Assembly (NCBI RefSeq): GCF_030272615.1
Contig: NC_081406.1
Coordinates: 187,968,391-188,032,390 of the forward strand
Direction of reading: 5' to 3'
Length of the DNA: 64,000 nucleotides
Source: Cryptomeria japonica
Taxonomy: Eukaryota; Streptophyta; Pinopsida; Cupressales; Cupressaceae
In this document: positions 36,969 to 49,480 of the stretch, one piece after another
Layout: every line of letters starts with the position of its first letter
How positions within the stretch are numbered: position 1 is the stretch's first letter
The notes under the pieces: generated by a model
Databases searched by the model: none
The model's input: the letters and a program-made list of their open reading frames with translations, nothing else
What the model was told of the DNA's origin: nothing
Program-made: the position numbers and the translations under genes

Positions 36969-38116
36969 TGATGAATACTAAGAGTGGGGGGGGGGGGGTG
37001 AATTAGTATGCCAAAAATCTTTGTACTTAAGCACTTAAACAATCTGAAGATAAACTAGTAAAACAGTTTAACAGACAGACCGGTTATCACACATGCAAAC
37101 CAAAATGCAAATAAAGCATTCACCCACAAAAACAATACAACCATAACACAAGATATTTGACGTGGAAACCCAAAAGGGAAAACCACGATGAGATGGAACT
37201 CACAAGTCACTATCTGCATAATAGAAACCAGACCGGTTAAGGTCAGACCGGTTAAGGTCTTACAATGTTCTTCACCAGAACAGATCCTGTTAGGAATCTC
37301 AATCTTTGTTAGGAGATAAGTCCGATTAAAGACTACCTTTTTAGAGGATTTTAGATTCACAGAGGTGAACCACCTTGTTAGAGGATTTTACAAAGGCTTT
37401 TGGGCCTACCCGGTTAAGGGCTACAAACTTGTCAAAGATGTGAGTAATCAACAAGTGTTTGATCTATCTAATAGCACAGACTGCTTGGTTAGATCCAGTA
37501 TTGCTCATTGATAATGCATTCCAGCATTACTTCAGTCTTCTCTATCTCTCTCTTAGTTACAACTTGATCTTCTCAGATAAGATCGCTCTTACAACAACTC
37601 AACAATCACCTTATACCCTTTTGACAACTACCTAAAACCCTAGACATGATGTCCTTTTAAAGGAATCTAATTTCATGTCGGTCCAATTGGATTACATTAC
37701 AATTTCTTAGGTTCAATGAATCTAGACATACTCAGTAATACGACACAAAAAACACTATCAGTATGTCGACACCATCAATCAATCGGTGGATTGGTAACTC
37801 ATCAGAAAATGCCGGTTGGTAACTCATCACAAAGTATTACCGGTTGTCGGTTTAACAAAAATGAAGACTGGTAAGAATGTGTTATGCCACTTTGCTTCCT
37901 CATATCACTTGAGATCTATGAACTACTTGGGGTCGACATGCCACTTCAGACTGGGAAACACATTCTGCAAAATCACCAATAGTCTAAAGACTAGAATACA
38001 ACATACCGGTTGGAACAAATACCGATTGAGCTATACCTCGTACATACAAAGGGGATCTCAATACAAGTGTGTGTCCATCAATGACAATCACAACATAAAC
38101 ATAAAAAATGCCAACA
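36969..38116 (-). repeat. NA-2 5' LTR
   Basis: It is 1,148 bp and pairs with 30455-31607. The G run is longer here (36985-36997). Confidence 0.92.
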
Positions 38117-39126
38117 GATTCCAACTAGCTCCCCTTTTGTACGAAATTAATTCTTAGAAATTGGCTTATGCTCAAACAATACACATTGAAATTCCCTCAT
38201 ATACTAGCATAACATGCAAAATCTATTGCTCCAACATCCTTCCTTCATGACACACCCAGGTCACAGATACTCAGCCTAAACCTGTGGCTAAGATGGGTTC
38301 ATTTCAAACTTGGATCTTCACGACAAAGTTAATCTTATGCATCCATATTTCCTGCGGACGAGGTAACTATGTGAATATGCTACTCCCATGAGTAAGCATC
38401 AAACTCTAGTGACTAGAGAGAATAAGGTAAACACCCAACTATTGCAATATTTAGGCACCCCTGTGATTATAACACTCTGTGAATGCCGTGGTTAGGAAGA
38501 ACAATGTAGCCCACAAAGACTAGACAAACTTATAAGACTTTTGGACAAGCTATCGCTGTGAATCAATTTGAGCCTTCACGCCCCATAGCCTGCACACACT
38601 TTCTTTTATATCCTGTTATATCTCCACTCCACATTGCAAGAATACTAAGGCATTTGGTTTGGTTGTGGTCCCTTTTTGTTAGGTTGGGATCTGTTTTATC
38701 ATTTGAAGTGATCAGGCATGTTGTTTTCTAGTCTTTTCTATATATCCTGCTTTGTAAGAGGTTCAGGTTCCTTTCAAAAACCTGCTTTTACTTAGTCAAA
38801 ACAACATATACCACGTCCAAAAAAATTTACAGCTCAAGCTAATTGCAACCCCAACACCACTAACAGCTAGATGTGTTCATGATACTGGGAATGGCAACCT
38901 TATATCACCACGTCCAAACTCAAAGGGCCACAACTGCTCTTTTGGCTGGCGGCTTCTTCCCTACCACAACCAATCGACTTCCAACACTCCTCCAATTCAC
39001 ATTTTTCAAAAAAAAAAGTGGTAAGGGGAGATTAGACAATCTTAACAATGCGATTGATACCTTTATGTAATACCCAACAATGTATTCTTATGCTGTTCTT
39101 TTGTGACTAATGGTCTATGGCTCCCT
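38117..39126. other. L1 internal leader, non-coding
   Basis: This L1 segment lies between NA-2 and the small LTR element. No frame on either strand gives a recognisable protein. With 58230-60062 it makes a leader of almost 2.9 kb before the PDS5-like fragment. Confidence 0.5.
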
Positions 39127-39491
39127 TGTGTTAGTGGTGTATATCATGCAACAGTAGTAATTCTAGCAATCGTAACTCCAATTTCTTGCCGTCATCTCCG
39201 TGATTTATGGGTATCACCTATAATTGCATGATATTGCATAAGCCTAACTAAACGAACTGTGTAAACAACAAGTTAAATTCAGTTTTCCTCTTCCTTTCAT
39301 TCCAATGATTTATGCATGATCAAGGTTCATGCATTGGTTCATGATTTGTATAAAATCATGCTTTGGGATAATGTAATAAAAATAATGAATTAATACAATG
39401 GTTGATGAGTTCTTTATTCTAATTTTTCTTCTACAATTTTTTCTCTTCTCTTCTTGCTAGATCCATACTATGCAGGTTAGAAAATTTTACA
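39127..39491 (+). repeat. 5' LTR of the small LTR element
   Basis: TGTGTTAGTGG to ATTTTACA, with a likely TATA box in ttgtataaaatcatg near 39347-39361. Confidence 0.85.
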
Positions 39492-39503
39492 TGGTATCAG
39501 AGC
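39492..39503 (+). other. Primer-binding site of the small LTR element
   Basis: TGGTATCAGAGC, a perfect initiator-Met site, abuts the 5' LTR. Confidence 0.9.
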
Positions 39504-39590
39504 CTCGATCTAGAAGGAAGGAGCACAACATTTATTTGTTGTCAGATTTATGAAGATTGCCATCACCATGGAAGCCGACGTAGACCTTTG

Positions 39591-41035
39591 TGTAGACATA
39601 TAAATCCGACCACTTTCTTAAATAAACATTTAATATTTATTTAACCTCATCCCTCCTATTAATTAAATTCTATTTAATTAATTTCTTCACATTCATCTAT
39701 TTGATTAAATAAATTACTCAATTTATTTAATTAAATTCACATAAACCTTTTCTAGCCTGTAATTAAAATAAATCACTTTATTTAATTAATTCCCCTTTCT
39801 CTCTTTTTAGTTAAATTTACATTTAATTAAATTGATCCTTGCAAATAAATAAATATAATTTATTTATTAAATCCCCCCACTTGTATTTATGCAAGTTGCA
39901 TCTATTTTAGTTGAAATAAAGCAATTTTATTTTAATTAAAATCCTTTCCCCTCATCCACTTGCATTTTCCTACAACTTCCACTTGCCTCCTAAACCCCTT
40001 CTAGATTCTTCTAATCACTTCCAATTTAGCCTAATTCATCTCCTATTTATTGTCACATTCCTAAGCAAAAAGAACTCACTTCTCAAAGCTTCCAAAGTCT
40101 TCAATAACCATTAAAGGATTTGTGTCTTCAAATGGTTAACCTCTAAAAGTCTTCGAAACCCTTAAAGACTCTTACATAACCATTTATGGTTAACTCATCT
40201 TTAACCTTTGGTTAGAGACTTTCCTCTAACTTAACTATCCTTTTGACTCAAGGGTCTCATCAATCATTCATGGATTTAACCTTGGTTATCCTATTAACCC
40301 TTGCACAAGAGTTTACCCCTTGGGTAAAATCTTTATCCATTGGATAACCCTAGCCTAACCTTAACCCTTATCTCCTAGGGTAACGCTCATCTCTACCTAG
40401 ACATTTAATGCTTCTTGCATCTCCTCTCAAGCAACCTCTTGTTGACAATTGTCACCATTTCATTGGTGAGAATTGTAAACATGGATTGATTAACTTTCAA
40501 TCCTAGCCCTTGTTAAGATTACTCAATCTTAACCACCCATTGCCCTATTTTCCCTATAAATAGAGCTCTCATTCCTCATTTTCATAGAATCCAAGTTTCG
40601 TGCATCTACATTATAGTCTAATTTACTAAGCATCTTAGCCTCTCTTTGTTAAAACATCATCATAAATATTTAAAAGCATTTCATTTTCATATCAATAGTA
40701 TATTCATGCTAGCATATTATGATTAGGATAATTTAGCAATATCTTTATACTAGCTTAAATATTATAGTTTTAACATCATATATATCTTAGAATGCATTCA
40801 TGCAGATAAATAAAATATCACCCGTTCTTGGAGTTTTCATTCCTAAGTCATTTTCTCAATGATCTGAGAGCAAAACATTGATTTTAGGGATCCTATGAGA
40901 TAGAGAACAATGAGACATCCCTTGGGAGGTTGAACTAATTGAATTAGTTCCTATACTTGCATCAAGAGTCTCATTGGTGTGTGGATCTTTTAGATTCAAT
41001 TTATTTGTTTTTGTCACCACATTTTCCTGCATACA
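39591..41035 (+). repeat. Tat-like 5' LTR
   Basis: 1,445 bp, TGTAGACATA to CTGCATACA. The promoter-like TATA block is at 40555-40563. Confidence 0.92.
40555..40563 (+). promoter_or_regulatory. TATA box in the Tat-like 5' LTR
   Basis: TATAAATAG in the context ccctataaatagagctc. It is kept at the same place in the 3' LTR (47205-47213), about 480 bp before the LTR end, as expected for a U3 promoter. Confidence 0.65.
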
Positions 41036-41039
41036 TTTT

Positions 41040-41057
41040 TGGCGCCCACCGTGGGGC
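41040..41057 (+). other. Tat-like primer-binding site
   Basis: TGGCGCCCACCGTGGGGC, 4 bp after the 5' LTR. Confidence 0.9.
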
Positions 41058-41094
41058 ACGTCCCCATAAATAACATCAGTTTTTGTGCAAGCCA

Positions 41095-43215
41095 AGGATT
41101 ACAAGCACACTGGAAAACCCTTTTAGCGCATCTAGAGTATACTTTAGCACATCTATGGAAAACAATAGCACAATCATCACACTGTTTAGCACATAGGACC
41201 CATCTTTTAGTGCTTTTGAACTTCTTTTTTGCACATAACCTTCTCTAATTTGACTCTGCATAGAAGTATCAGTGTAGAGAATTTAGGCATCAGAGTAGCG
41301 CGTAGGGGTTTTATTTTAGCGCTTTGGTACCATTGTGTAGTGCATTTGTGTAGAAGTTTAACGTATAGTTCTGACAGAGAAAAGGAAAAATTTGTAACAG
41401 AGTTAGAAAAATTAGGCTTGTGTAAGCCCACCATATTTTTCTTTGATTTTCTAACTTCTTTCCTTATAGGTTTTAACAGTGTTTTGCAAGTTGAAGGAGT
41501 TAGAATTAGGATTTATGTTTTCTTTCTAGCTTTTTAAAGTTGGATAAAAATAACTTATTTTTTTCCTTTGGATTAAAAAGATCGTCATCTTTCTTTTGGG
41601 CTTAAAATCAACCACATTTTTTCTTTGGGATAAAAAAGAATCAAAATTTGCAAGTTTAAAAAGAACAACAAAATTCACATTTACTTTCTTGCAAGATTAG
41701 GAAAAACACTTTATTTTGGACTCTAAAAGAACACCAATTTTTTAATTTTCTTGCACAAAGGTAAAAAGAACAATCCACCCTTTCTTGCAAAATTAAAAAG
41801 AACAATCAACTTGTCCATTTCTTACAAAAGCATTTCACTTTCAAGCAACATGCATTATTTTAAGTTGACTAGGATTTCATTTCCTAGATTAGCAAACAAA
41901 TTGCTATGAGAAACTAAGAAGAACACCATGCTTGTTGGAGCAACATCTCCAAATAGAGGATAGATCATCATTGCTTTGAAGGTTCAAAAAGAACACTTGT
42001 TTTCCTTGTCTCGAAAGTGGAAGATATATGCTCTCCCCTTAATTGGGTGACCAAAAAACCAAACCACTCTTTCATGCTTTCTTTTATTTCAAGAACTTAA
42101 ATCCTTTAGAAGGCCCACCCTCCCGATTTGCCCTTAGGGTGCCATTAAGGCCGATGAGAGGGGGATGACCTATGTGGGAAATGACTTTATCGCCAAGTGT
42201 TCCAACCCACTATAATCAAACGTGGAGGTTGATGAAAGTCCCCTCCAATAGTTTTGCTCAGTGATTAACCTTCCCCTAGTATCTTTAAGATACATAAAAC
42301 CTTTGCTCTAAAGGTTGGGAAGCCTCCCGAGAGAGTTTATCATTGAAGACCGAACATAAGCCTGATTATGAACCTTAGCATTAGAAAATTTGAACCGAGT
42401 CAGTTGCCAAACATTGGAAATATCATAGTGCAAGGGTGGGGAAGAATCCGCCCCCAAGATCACTCACCATATATCTGCCAAGATAACTACTCAATTGTGA
42501 AGCAATTCACTTTGGGTTACTTTCTGGCAAAAGGCAAAAAACAGGCGCCCCTTAGGGGGTGACAAGGCTATTTGAGCTGATGGAGTATCGAGACTAGTGG
42601 CCTATGATATTGTCAATGACCCTCGAAAAAAGAATCTGCTTGATTTGTCTTTTTGTAATCCAAACCAGTGAAAACGTCGGGGTTTTGAAAACATCCTCAA
42701 AAGAACATACACTATTTGTTTAGCATAGAAAAGTTGTTATCTCTTCTATCTATTGTGTTTTCAAGTCATTTTCAGAAAAACCATCCATCAAAATCACAAG
42801 ACTTATTTCTCAACATCACAACAAAAGCATCAAAACAAAGAAATTAGGATAGTTAGCACGTAGGAGCAACATCTTGGCGCATCTCAAACATTCAGTAGCA
42901 CATTCCAACCAACAATTAGTGCTTTCATCACTCACATTAGCGCATGATCAATATCATACTGATAAGAATTCAGATAGCACTTGTCAACATCACTGTAGCG
43001 CATACAAGCATCAGCCTAGAGCGTTCAAAGCATATTATAGCACTTTCATACCAAACATCAACACATCAAAGGGACATATTAGTGCATAACCTATCCAGCA
43101 ATTTTATTATCCAACATTCTAAAATAACGCATGGGAGAGACAACATAGCACATATGGAACATTCTGTAGTGCATTGAGAACATCCTTTAGCGCATCGAGT
43201 CTCTGTCTTAGTGCA
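41095..43215 (+). repeat. Dispersed degenerate tagcgcat repeats, 5' region of the Tat-like element
   Basis: The short motif (t)tagcgcat and variants (tagcacat, tagtgcat, tagcactt) recurs about every 25-35 bp in two clusters, about 41120-41350 and 42850-43210. The spacer 41400-42850 lacks it and has no recognisable protein. The first cluster begins just after the primer site. Confidence 0.6.
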
Positions 43216-44093
43216 TGGTCGATAATAGTGAAAAACAAAGAGCAAACCAATCGCTTTGGAAATTTTTTATCAATAGTTTTAGATACCCTTTTGGGTCCTC
43301 TGACAAATCCAATAGTGAAACTTCAAAAAAGAATCATAGGAGAGAAAGTTCCAAATCCAACAAAGCACTCTTAGAAAGAGTTTTCAAATCTTCAAACTAG
43401 CTTGAGATCAAATGTCATCCAACAAAATTAAAGAGTATTAGAATAGTGATCAAAGTTCCACCATCCAACAAATCCTATCAAAACAATACCTAGTTAGGTC
43501 CTCAAGTTGTCAAATTAAGTTTCTACATCAGCAAACTTGACTCATATCATTTGACACACTTTGTCGTGGAGGCGAATCAAACTAAACCTCTACTTGATAA
43601 ATTAAACTTGAGTTTCCAAATGAAGTATCCATATCCAAAATCAACATTTAATCATTTGTGTATGACCACTCATATTTTGAGAAGAAGTAGTCTTCATCAA
43701 AAAACTAAGTTGAAGAAGAGACAACCTAGTTCTAAGACACTTATCAAAAGGAATACCAAAGGAGCTCGTATTAATCACATATACGAAAACACCATCAATC
43801 ACGTATCGACATATGACAATTAAGTAAATGTCATAAAAATCAAAGACAAGTAAGAAGATGCATCGATAAATGTGACCACAAGAGCGCAAAAATATGTCTA
43901 AAAAGAGAACACATCAACATCAACAAATCCACCCAAAACTCACTATAACCTGGTCGACCAACTACGGAGAACACCCGCTCAGATATCTATACTTGAGTTA
44001 CTCAAACTTTCACCAAAACACAAGGATATCTTGGAGCAAGCACTTATCGAAACAACCATCTCAAATAATATGGATATTGATTGATTCCAAGCC

Positions 44094-44528
44094 ATGGTGG
44101 CCCACATGATGGTGCCACACCACATATCCTTTTCTGAACAGGATGAAGTCTCCTTGAATGATCTGCATAATACTCTACTACATATCGAGGTCTTAGTCTA
44201 TAAACATCAAGTAAAAAGAGTATTAATAGATGGAGGAGCTGGTCTCAATATCTGTACTCTAAAGCTTATCCGTGCATTGGGCTTCTCTGAGCAATCTATT
44301 AATCCCAAAAAGAAAATCACCATCAAAGTCTATGATGATGAAGAGAGATCATCCGAAGGAACTGTAATATTACCTATTCAGGTTGGTCCTGTACAAAGAG
44401 ACACCAAGTGCCAAGTCTTGGACATAGACTTGACATACAATATACAATTGGGTCGTCCATGGATCCATGAAATACAAGCAGTGCCTTCCACATACCATCA
44501 ATGTATCAAGTTCCCCTATAATGGATGA
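44094..44528 (+). pseudogene. Tat-like aspartic protease (retropepsin) fragment
   Basis: The active-site region is KRVLIDGGAGLNICTLKLI, and a LGRPWIHEIQAVPSTYHQ block lies near the C-terminus. Both are hallmarks of the retropepsin in Tat/Athila elements. The frame stops at 44528, and the RT expected downstream is replaced by tandem repeats. The upstream gag (43215-44090) is not recognisable, with only short open frames. The ATG at 44094 is simply the first in the frame and is unlikely to be a native start. Confidence 0.85.
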
Positions 44529-44689
44529 GAAATTTTAATATCTGCAGATAATAACCTTTTTCAGTATTGCAATGCTATGGGGGTAACTCAAGATAGCCTG
44601 GTTCCACACTAAAGGGAGGCCCAAGCTTCCTCAACATCCAATCATCAAGAAGAACTCAAGTCTCTATCCATAGACTTCAAGAAAAAGAT

Positions 44690-45250
44690 AAAAATCAAGG
44701 GCTCATATCGAAATCAGACTCAAAGACCCATATCGAAATCAGAATCAGGACCCATATCAAAAATCAAGGACCCATATCGAAAATCAAAGACCCATATCAA
44801 AAATCAATGACTCATATCAAAATCAAACTCAAAGACCCATATTGAAATCAGAATCAGGACCCATATCGAAATCAAAACCCATATACAAAATCAAGGACTC
44901 ATATCGAAATCAAACTCAAAGATCCATATCACAATCAAAATCAGGACCCATATAAAAAATCAAGGACCCATATCGAAAATCAAGACCCATATCGAAATCA
45001 AGGACCCATATCAAAAATCAAGATCCATATCGAAATTAGACCCATATTGAAATCAAAACTCATATCGAAATCAAGACTCAAATCAACTCAACAATCCATA
45101 TCGAAAAGAAACTCATATCGAAATAAGATCCATATCGACTACAGACTCATATCGTAATCCAGCAACATATCAGAATCATACATCATCACAAAATAGGACT
45201 CACTTTGGATTATAAACCATATCAGAGTAATCAATGGACCCATATCGACA
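44690..45250 (+). repeat. Short tandem array, gacccatatcgaaaatcaag type
   Basis: Some twenty-five or more degenerate copies of a 15-30-bp unit containing cccatatcgaaatca sit between the protease and the 3' LTR. Tat-group elements are known to carry variable tandem repeats in their 3' untranslated region. Confidence 0.85.
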
Positions 45251-45329
45251 TCTACACAACCTATCTAATCTGTTTGACTCATGATGCATTTTTTTACAAC
45301 ACTTTTTTTCCAACTTTGGACCCCATGCC

Positions 45330-45650
45330 CTAAATCAGGGCCCCAAAGTGCTAAGCTGCCACATATACACTAAAATTTTCCACTAATGTGCTGAAAAACA
45401 CACCCTATGCACTAATTGACACACCATTTGTGCTACCCTATTTACCCAACACGTTAAGCTATCCTACATGCTAACTGACCTACCCATTGTGCTACCTTGC
45501 ATACCCTATGCGCTAAAACCATCCTACGTGATAACCTACCCCCCGACTGCCCCACCATTTAACCCTGAGATGCTAAACCTACCTAGGGTTTTTTAGATGC
45601 TAAAACTGCTATTGTATGCACTAGACAACCTACCCTACGAGCTAAACTGA
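45330..45650 (+). repeat. Degenerate tgcgctaa repeats, 3' region of the Tat-like element
   Basis: Variants of (a)tgygctaa separated by accctac-like spacers recur about every 20-30 bp. They resemble, in the opposite orientation, the tagcgcat clusters of the 5' region. Confidence 0.55.
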
Positions 45651-46223
45651 CAAAATCCGATCCAAAATTGAAAAACTTGACAAAAATAAATAAAATTAAT
45701 AAAAAACAAAGATGGATTTTGGCCACTTACTGGTAAGCCATATGCGGCAGGTCTCCGGTATCGCCTAACATGCTCAAATTGGTGCAAGGAGTATGGAATT
45801 AGCATCATTGTCAGAGCTCCAAATGTCACAATCACAAAGAGACAAGTGTGCAAATGATTTTTCAAAGTCACTTTTTACCTTTTAATAGGGTAAAATTAAG
45901 GGTTAATAAGTGGGGCATGTATTTTACTCCCACTTTTTCATTTTTAACCTTATCAACATCATTTTTTTTGGGAGATGAATCAATAATGTGCATACAACGC
46001 AGTCGATATTCTCATATTGCAATTAATTAAAAAATGCTCATCAACTTGACAACTTTTCACTAAATCCTTGATTCATCTCTCGAGGAGGCATCATCAATAT
46101 TGTTCATCAAATCTACATTTGGGGCATCATATCGACGAATTTGACACACAACATCATATCGATCAAATTTTGGTGGCATATCTAGCAATTTTCTTTGAAT
46201 CAACATGTGCACACATGTCACTT

Positions 46224-46238
46224 CAAAGAGGGGCAAAA
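46224..46238 (+). other. Tat-like polypurine tract
   Basis: caaagaggggcaaaa directly before the 3' LTR. Confidence 0.75.
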
Positions 46239-47677
46239 TGTAGACGTATAAATCTGACCATTTTCCTAAATAAATATTTAATATTTATTTTAACCTCATT
46301 CCTCCTATTAATTAAATTCTATTTAATTAATTTCTTCACATTCATCTATTTGATTAAATAAATTACTTAATTTATTTAATTAAATTCACATAAACCTTTT
46401 GTAGCTTGTAATTAAAATAAATCACTTTATTTAATTAATTCCCCTTTCTCCCTTTTTAGCTAAATTTACATTTAATTAAATTGATCCTTGCAAATAAATA
46501 AATCTAATTTATTTATTAAATCTCCCCACTTGTATTTATGCAAGTTGCATATATTTTAGTTGAAATAAAGAATTTTTTTTTATAATTAAAATCCTTTTCC
46601 CTCATCCACTTGCATTTTCCTACATCTCCCACTTGCCTCCTAAACCCCTTGTAGATTCTTCTAATCACTTCTAATTTAGCTTAATTCATCTCCTAATTAT
46701 TGTCACATTCCTAAGAAAAGAGAAGTCACTTCTCAAATCCTCCAAAGTCTTCAATAACCATTAAAGGCTTTGTGTCTTCAAATGGTTAACCTCTAAAAGT
46801 CTTCCAAACCATTAAAGGCTCTTACATAATAATTTATGGTTAACTCATCTTTAATCTTTGGTTAGAGACTTTCCTCTAAGTTAACTATCATTTTGACTCA
46901 AGGGTCTCATCAACCATTCATGGCTTTAACCTTGGTTATCCTATTAACCCTCGCACAAGAGTTTACCCCTTGGGTAAAATCTTTATCCATTGGATAACCC
47001 TAACCTAACCTTAACCCTTACCTTCTAGGGTAACCTTCATGTCTTCTCAGGCATTTAATGCTTCTTGCATCTCCTCTCAAACAACCTCTTGTTGACAATT
47101 GTCACCATTTCATTGGTGGGAATTGTAAACATGGATTGATTAACGTTCAATCCTAGCCCTTGTTAAGATTATTCAATCTTAACCATCCATTGCCCTATTT
47201 CCCCTATAAATAGAGCTCTCATTCCTCATTTTCATAGAATCCAAGTTTCATGCATCTTAGCCTCTCTTTGTTAAAACATCAACATAAACATTTAAACGCA
47301 TTTTACTTTCATATCAATAGTATATCCATGCTAGCATCTCATGATTAGGATAATTTAGCAATATCTTTATCATATCACTATCTTCGTACTAGCTTAAATA
47401 TCATAGTTTTAACATCATATATATATATCTTAGAATGCATTCAAGTAGATAAATCAAATATCACTTGTTCTTGGAGTTGTCATTCCTAAGTCATTTGCTC
47501 AATGATCTGAGAGCAAAACATTGACTTTAGGTATCCTGTGAGATAGAGAACAATTGGACATCCCTTGGGAGGTTGAACTAATTGAATTAGTTCCTATACT
47601 TCCATGAAGAGTCTCATTGGTGTGTGTGTCTTTTAGATTCAATTTATTCATTTTGTCACCACATTTTCCTGCATACA
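46239..47677 (+). repeat. Tat-like 3' LTR
   Basis: 1,439 bp, pairs with 39591-41035 along its whole length. It lacks about 30 bp present near 40590-40640 of the 5' copy and has a short insertion near 47370. Confidence 0.92.
47205..47213 (+). promoter_or_regulatory. TATA box in the Tat-like 3' LTR
   Basis: TATAAATAG, the counterpart of 40555-40563. Confidence 0.6.
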
Positions 47678-47915
47678 CTTTGTTTCTAGATGCATGCATA
47701 TTCTTCCTCTAATTTTTGCATTTTCCTTGCATTTTTTTCGTATATTGATTCTTTAAAACTTGTATGTGCTTTGCAAGCACTGCATGACAAAGATCTAGAA
47801 AATTTGGGGCTTTGTAAAAAAAAAAGAACTTTTAGAAAGTTTATATGGGGGTTTTGCATAATGTATTTAGTATAGGTTTGTTTCAATAAGTTTCCTGAAT
47901 AAAAATAGAAGATTA

Positions 47916-49416
47916 TGTTAGCATTTCAATATAAAGAAAGATTGTTGATATTCATTAAGGATATTGAGAAGGTTGTTGAAGATTATTTGATATAACTGAA
48001 AAAGGATGATAACTATCTTTATAACATTATTTTGTCATTGATGTCAAGAAATTGATTTTCTGATTCAGTATGATGTTGCCATATCTTAAGAAGATTGTTT
48101 TGATGAGTATTAAGTGGTCGGTAAAAGACATAGAAAGAATATGATAAGAAAGGGGAGAAATAAGTTATTCAATGGGCAACTATTACCGAGTTAGACAATG
48201 ATGAGATCATGATGTTTAGATTGTTTTGATATCCTACATATGTTGTTGATTGTAAGGTTAATACTATACTATGTCACCGAGCAAAGAACCTAGTTGGTAA
48301 ACCCTAAAGAACCTAGTCGGTAAACCCTAAGGTTATCGATATCGGTTATGAAGGCGGAATGTCTACCGAGTAAAGTTTAGTATTTACTGAGTTGCAACTG
48401 AGTTATGATAGGTCGTATTGGATGGATAAAAGCATTATTTAATGAAGGACAATGATGAGCTGGAGATGTATAAATGATTGGTATGCCACACATGAAGTTT
48501 GTTAAGGATCTATGGCAATAGAAGATCGACAAGAAGATCTACAGTGCAGATTGAACCGCAATAACCTTGTGCAAGTTTCAAGAAAGGAATGCAAGTCCCA
48601 AGGCAAGGTAAAATGTTTTCAGATCAAAGGATGCAATAAACCTGGTCAAGATTGAAGATCTGATGGCTAAGATTGATCATGGGAAATGTGATCAAGGAGA
48701 TTCAGCGGTTAGCAAATTGTTTATAAATAAGAAATTGTTGATGAACAATGTATGCGGGCAAGTGTAAGCACAAGGATGATACATAGTGATTACCGAGCAC
48801 AAAAGCTTGAAGACCTATTTGAATAACAAAGTAAGGAGCCCAGCAGAGGGACAAGATAAGTCCCATGACAAGATTGTTTTGAGCAAATAAGAATCTGCTT
48901 TAGCATTTCAGATGTGAAGTTGCAAATATATTTTATTACTGTTATTTTGTAAGTGACAAAAAATCTCTTAACCGAGTGGACTTAACAGTCTTATTTGTAA
49001 ACCCTCTAGCAAGGTAACATTCTAAATGAGTGTTTGAAATCCTTTGACAAGGTCACTTCTAACAAAGTGAAGATCCTAACAGATCTGAGGGAAATCCCTT
49101 AACCGGGTCACATCTAGCAATGTGTTTGTAATCTTTAACAGGATTTGCTTTTAACCGAGCATACTCTAGAAGAGTATATTTCTTAGTGGGTCTGAAATCC
49201 TACAGTGGTTTTTCCCTATTTGGGTTTCCACATTAAATCTGTTGTTATATGTGTTATGATGATTAAGTGTTTATGAGTTAGCATGTTTAGCAATTTTTGG
49301 TTATATTGCTGAATTATAAGTTACCGAGGTTGAATCTATTGATTTTATGGAAGATTAAGTTTGTATTATTCACCCCCCCCTCTCATCTTGTTAGCTATTG
49401 GCATCACAGCTTTACA
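47916..49416 (+). repeat. Copia 5' LTR
   Basis: 1,501 bp, TGTTAGCATTTC to AGCTTTACA. It carries gtggtttttccctatttggg near 49203 and a C run near 49373-49381. Confidence 0.88.
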
Positions 49417-49430
49417 ATTAGTATAAGAGC
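49417..49430 (+). other. Copia primer-binding site
   Basis: attagtataagagc, with two mismatches to ATTGGTATCAGAGC. Confidence 0.7.
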
Positions 49431-49480
49431 TTTGGACTCTAGAAGAAAAGTTTAAAGGTACTTGAGGCAAAGATCCAAAG

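Larger units (their letters stand above)
30455..38116 (-). mobile_element. NA-2: non-autonomous LTR retrotransposon related to NA-1
   Basis: LTRs at 30455-31607 and 36969-38116 bound it, with a perfect 5-bp TSD gattc (30450-30454 and 38117-38121). The primer site ATTGGTATCAGAGCC and polypurine tract CAAAGGGGGAGAT match NA-1 and the copia. The interior holds ORF1 (coiled coil, four knuckles) and ORF2 (about 1,006 codons). No pol gene is present. LTR sequences differ from NA-1 except in short shared motifs, so this is a separate family with the same coding plan. Confidence 0.9.
39591..47677 (+). mobile_element. Tat/Athila-like Ty3/gypsy element, internally deleted
   Basis: LTRs at 39591-41035 and 46239-47677 bound it, with a perfect TSD ctttg (39586-39590 and 47678-47682). 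The primer site TGGCGCCCACCGTGGGGC (41040-41057) is the type found in Tat/Athila-group elements. The only recognisable protein is an aspartic protease at 44094-44528. RT, RNase H and integrase are missing. Degenerate repeat arrays flank the protease region. The polypurine tract is at 46224-46238. The element is about 8.1 kb, shorter than full-length Tat elements. Confidence 0.88.

Noticed and set aside
44690-45650. CRISPR-like array
   Set aside because: The repeats are degenerate, have no constant spacers and lie inside a plant LTR retrotransposon.
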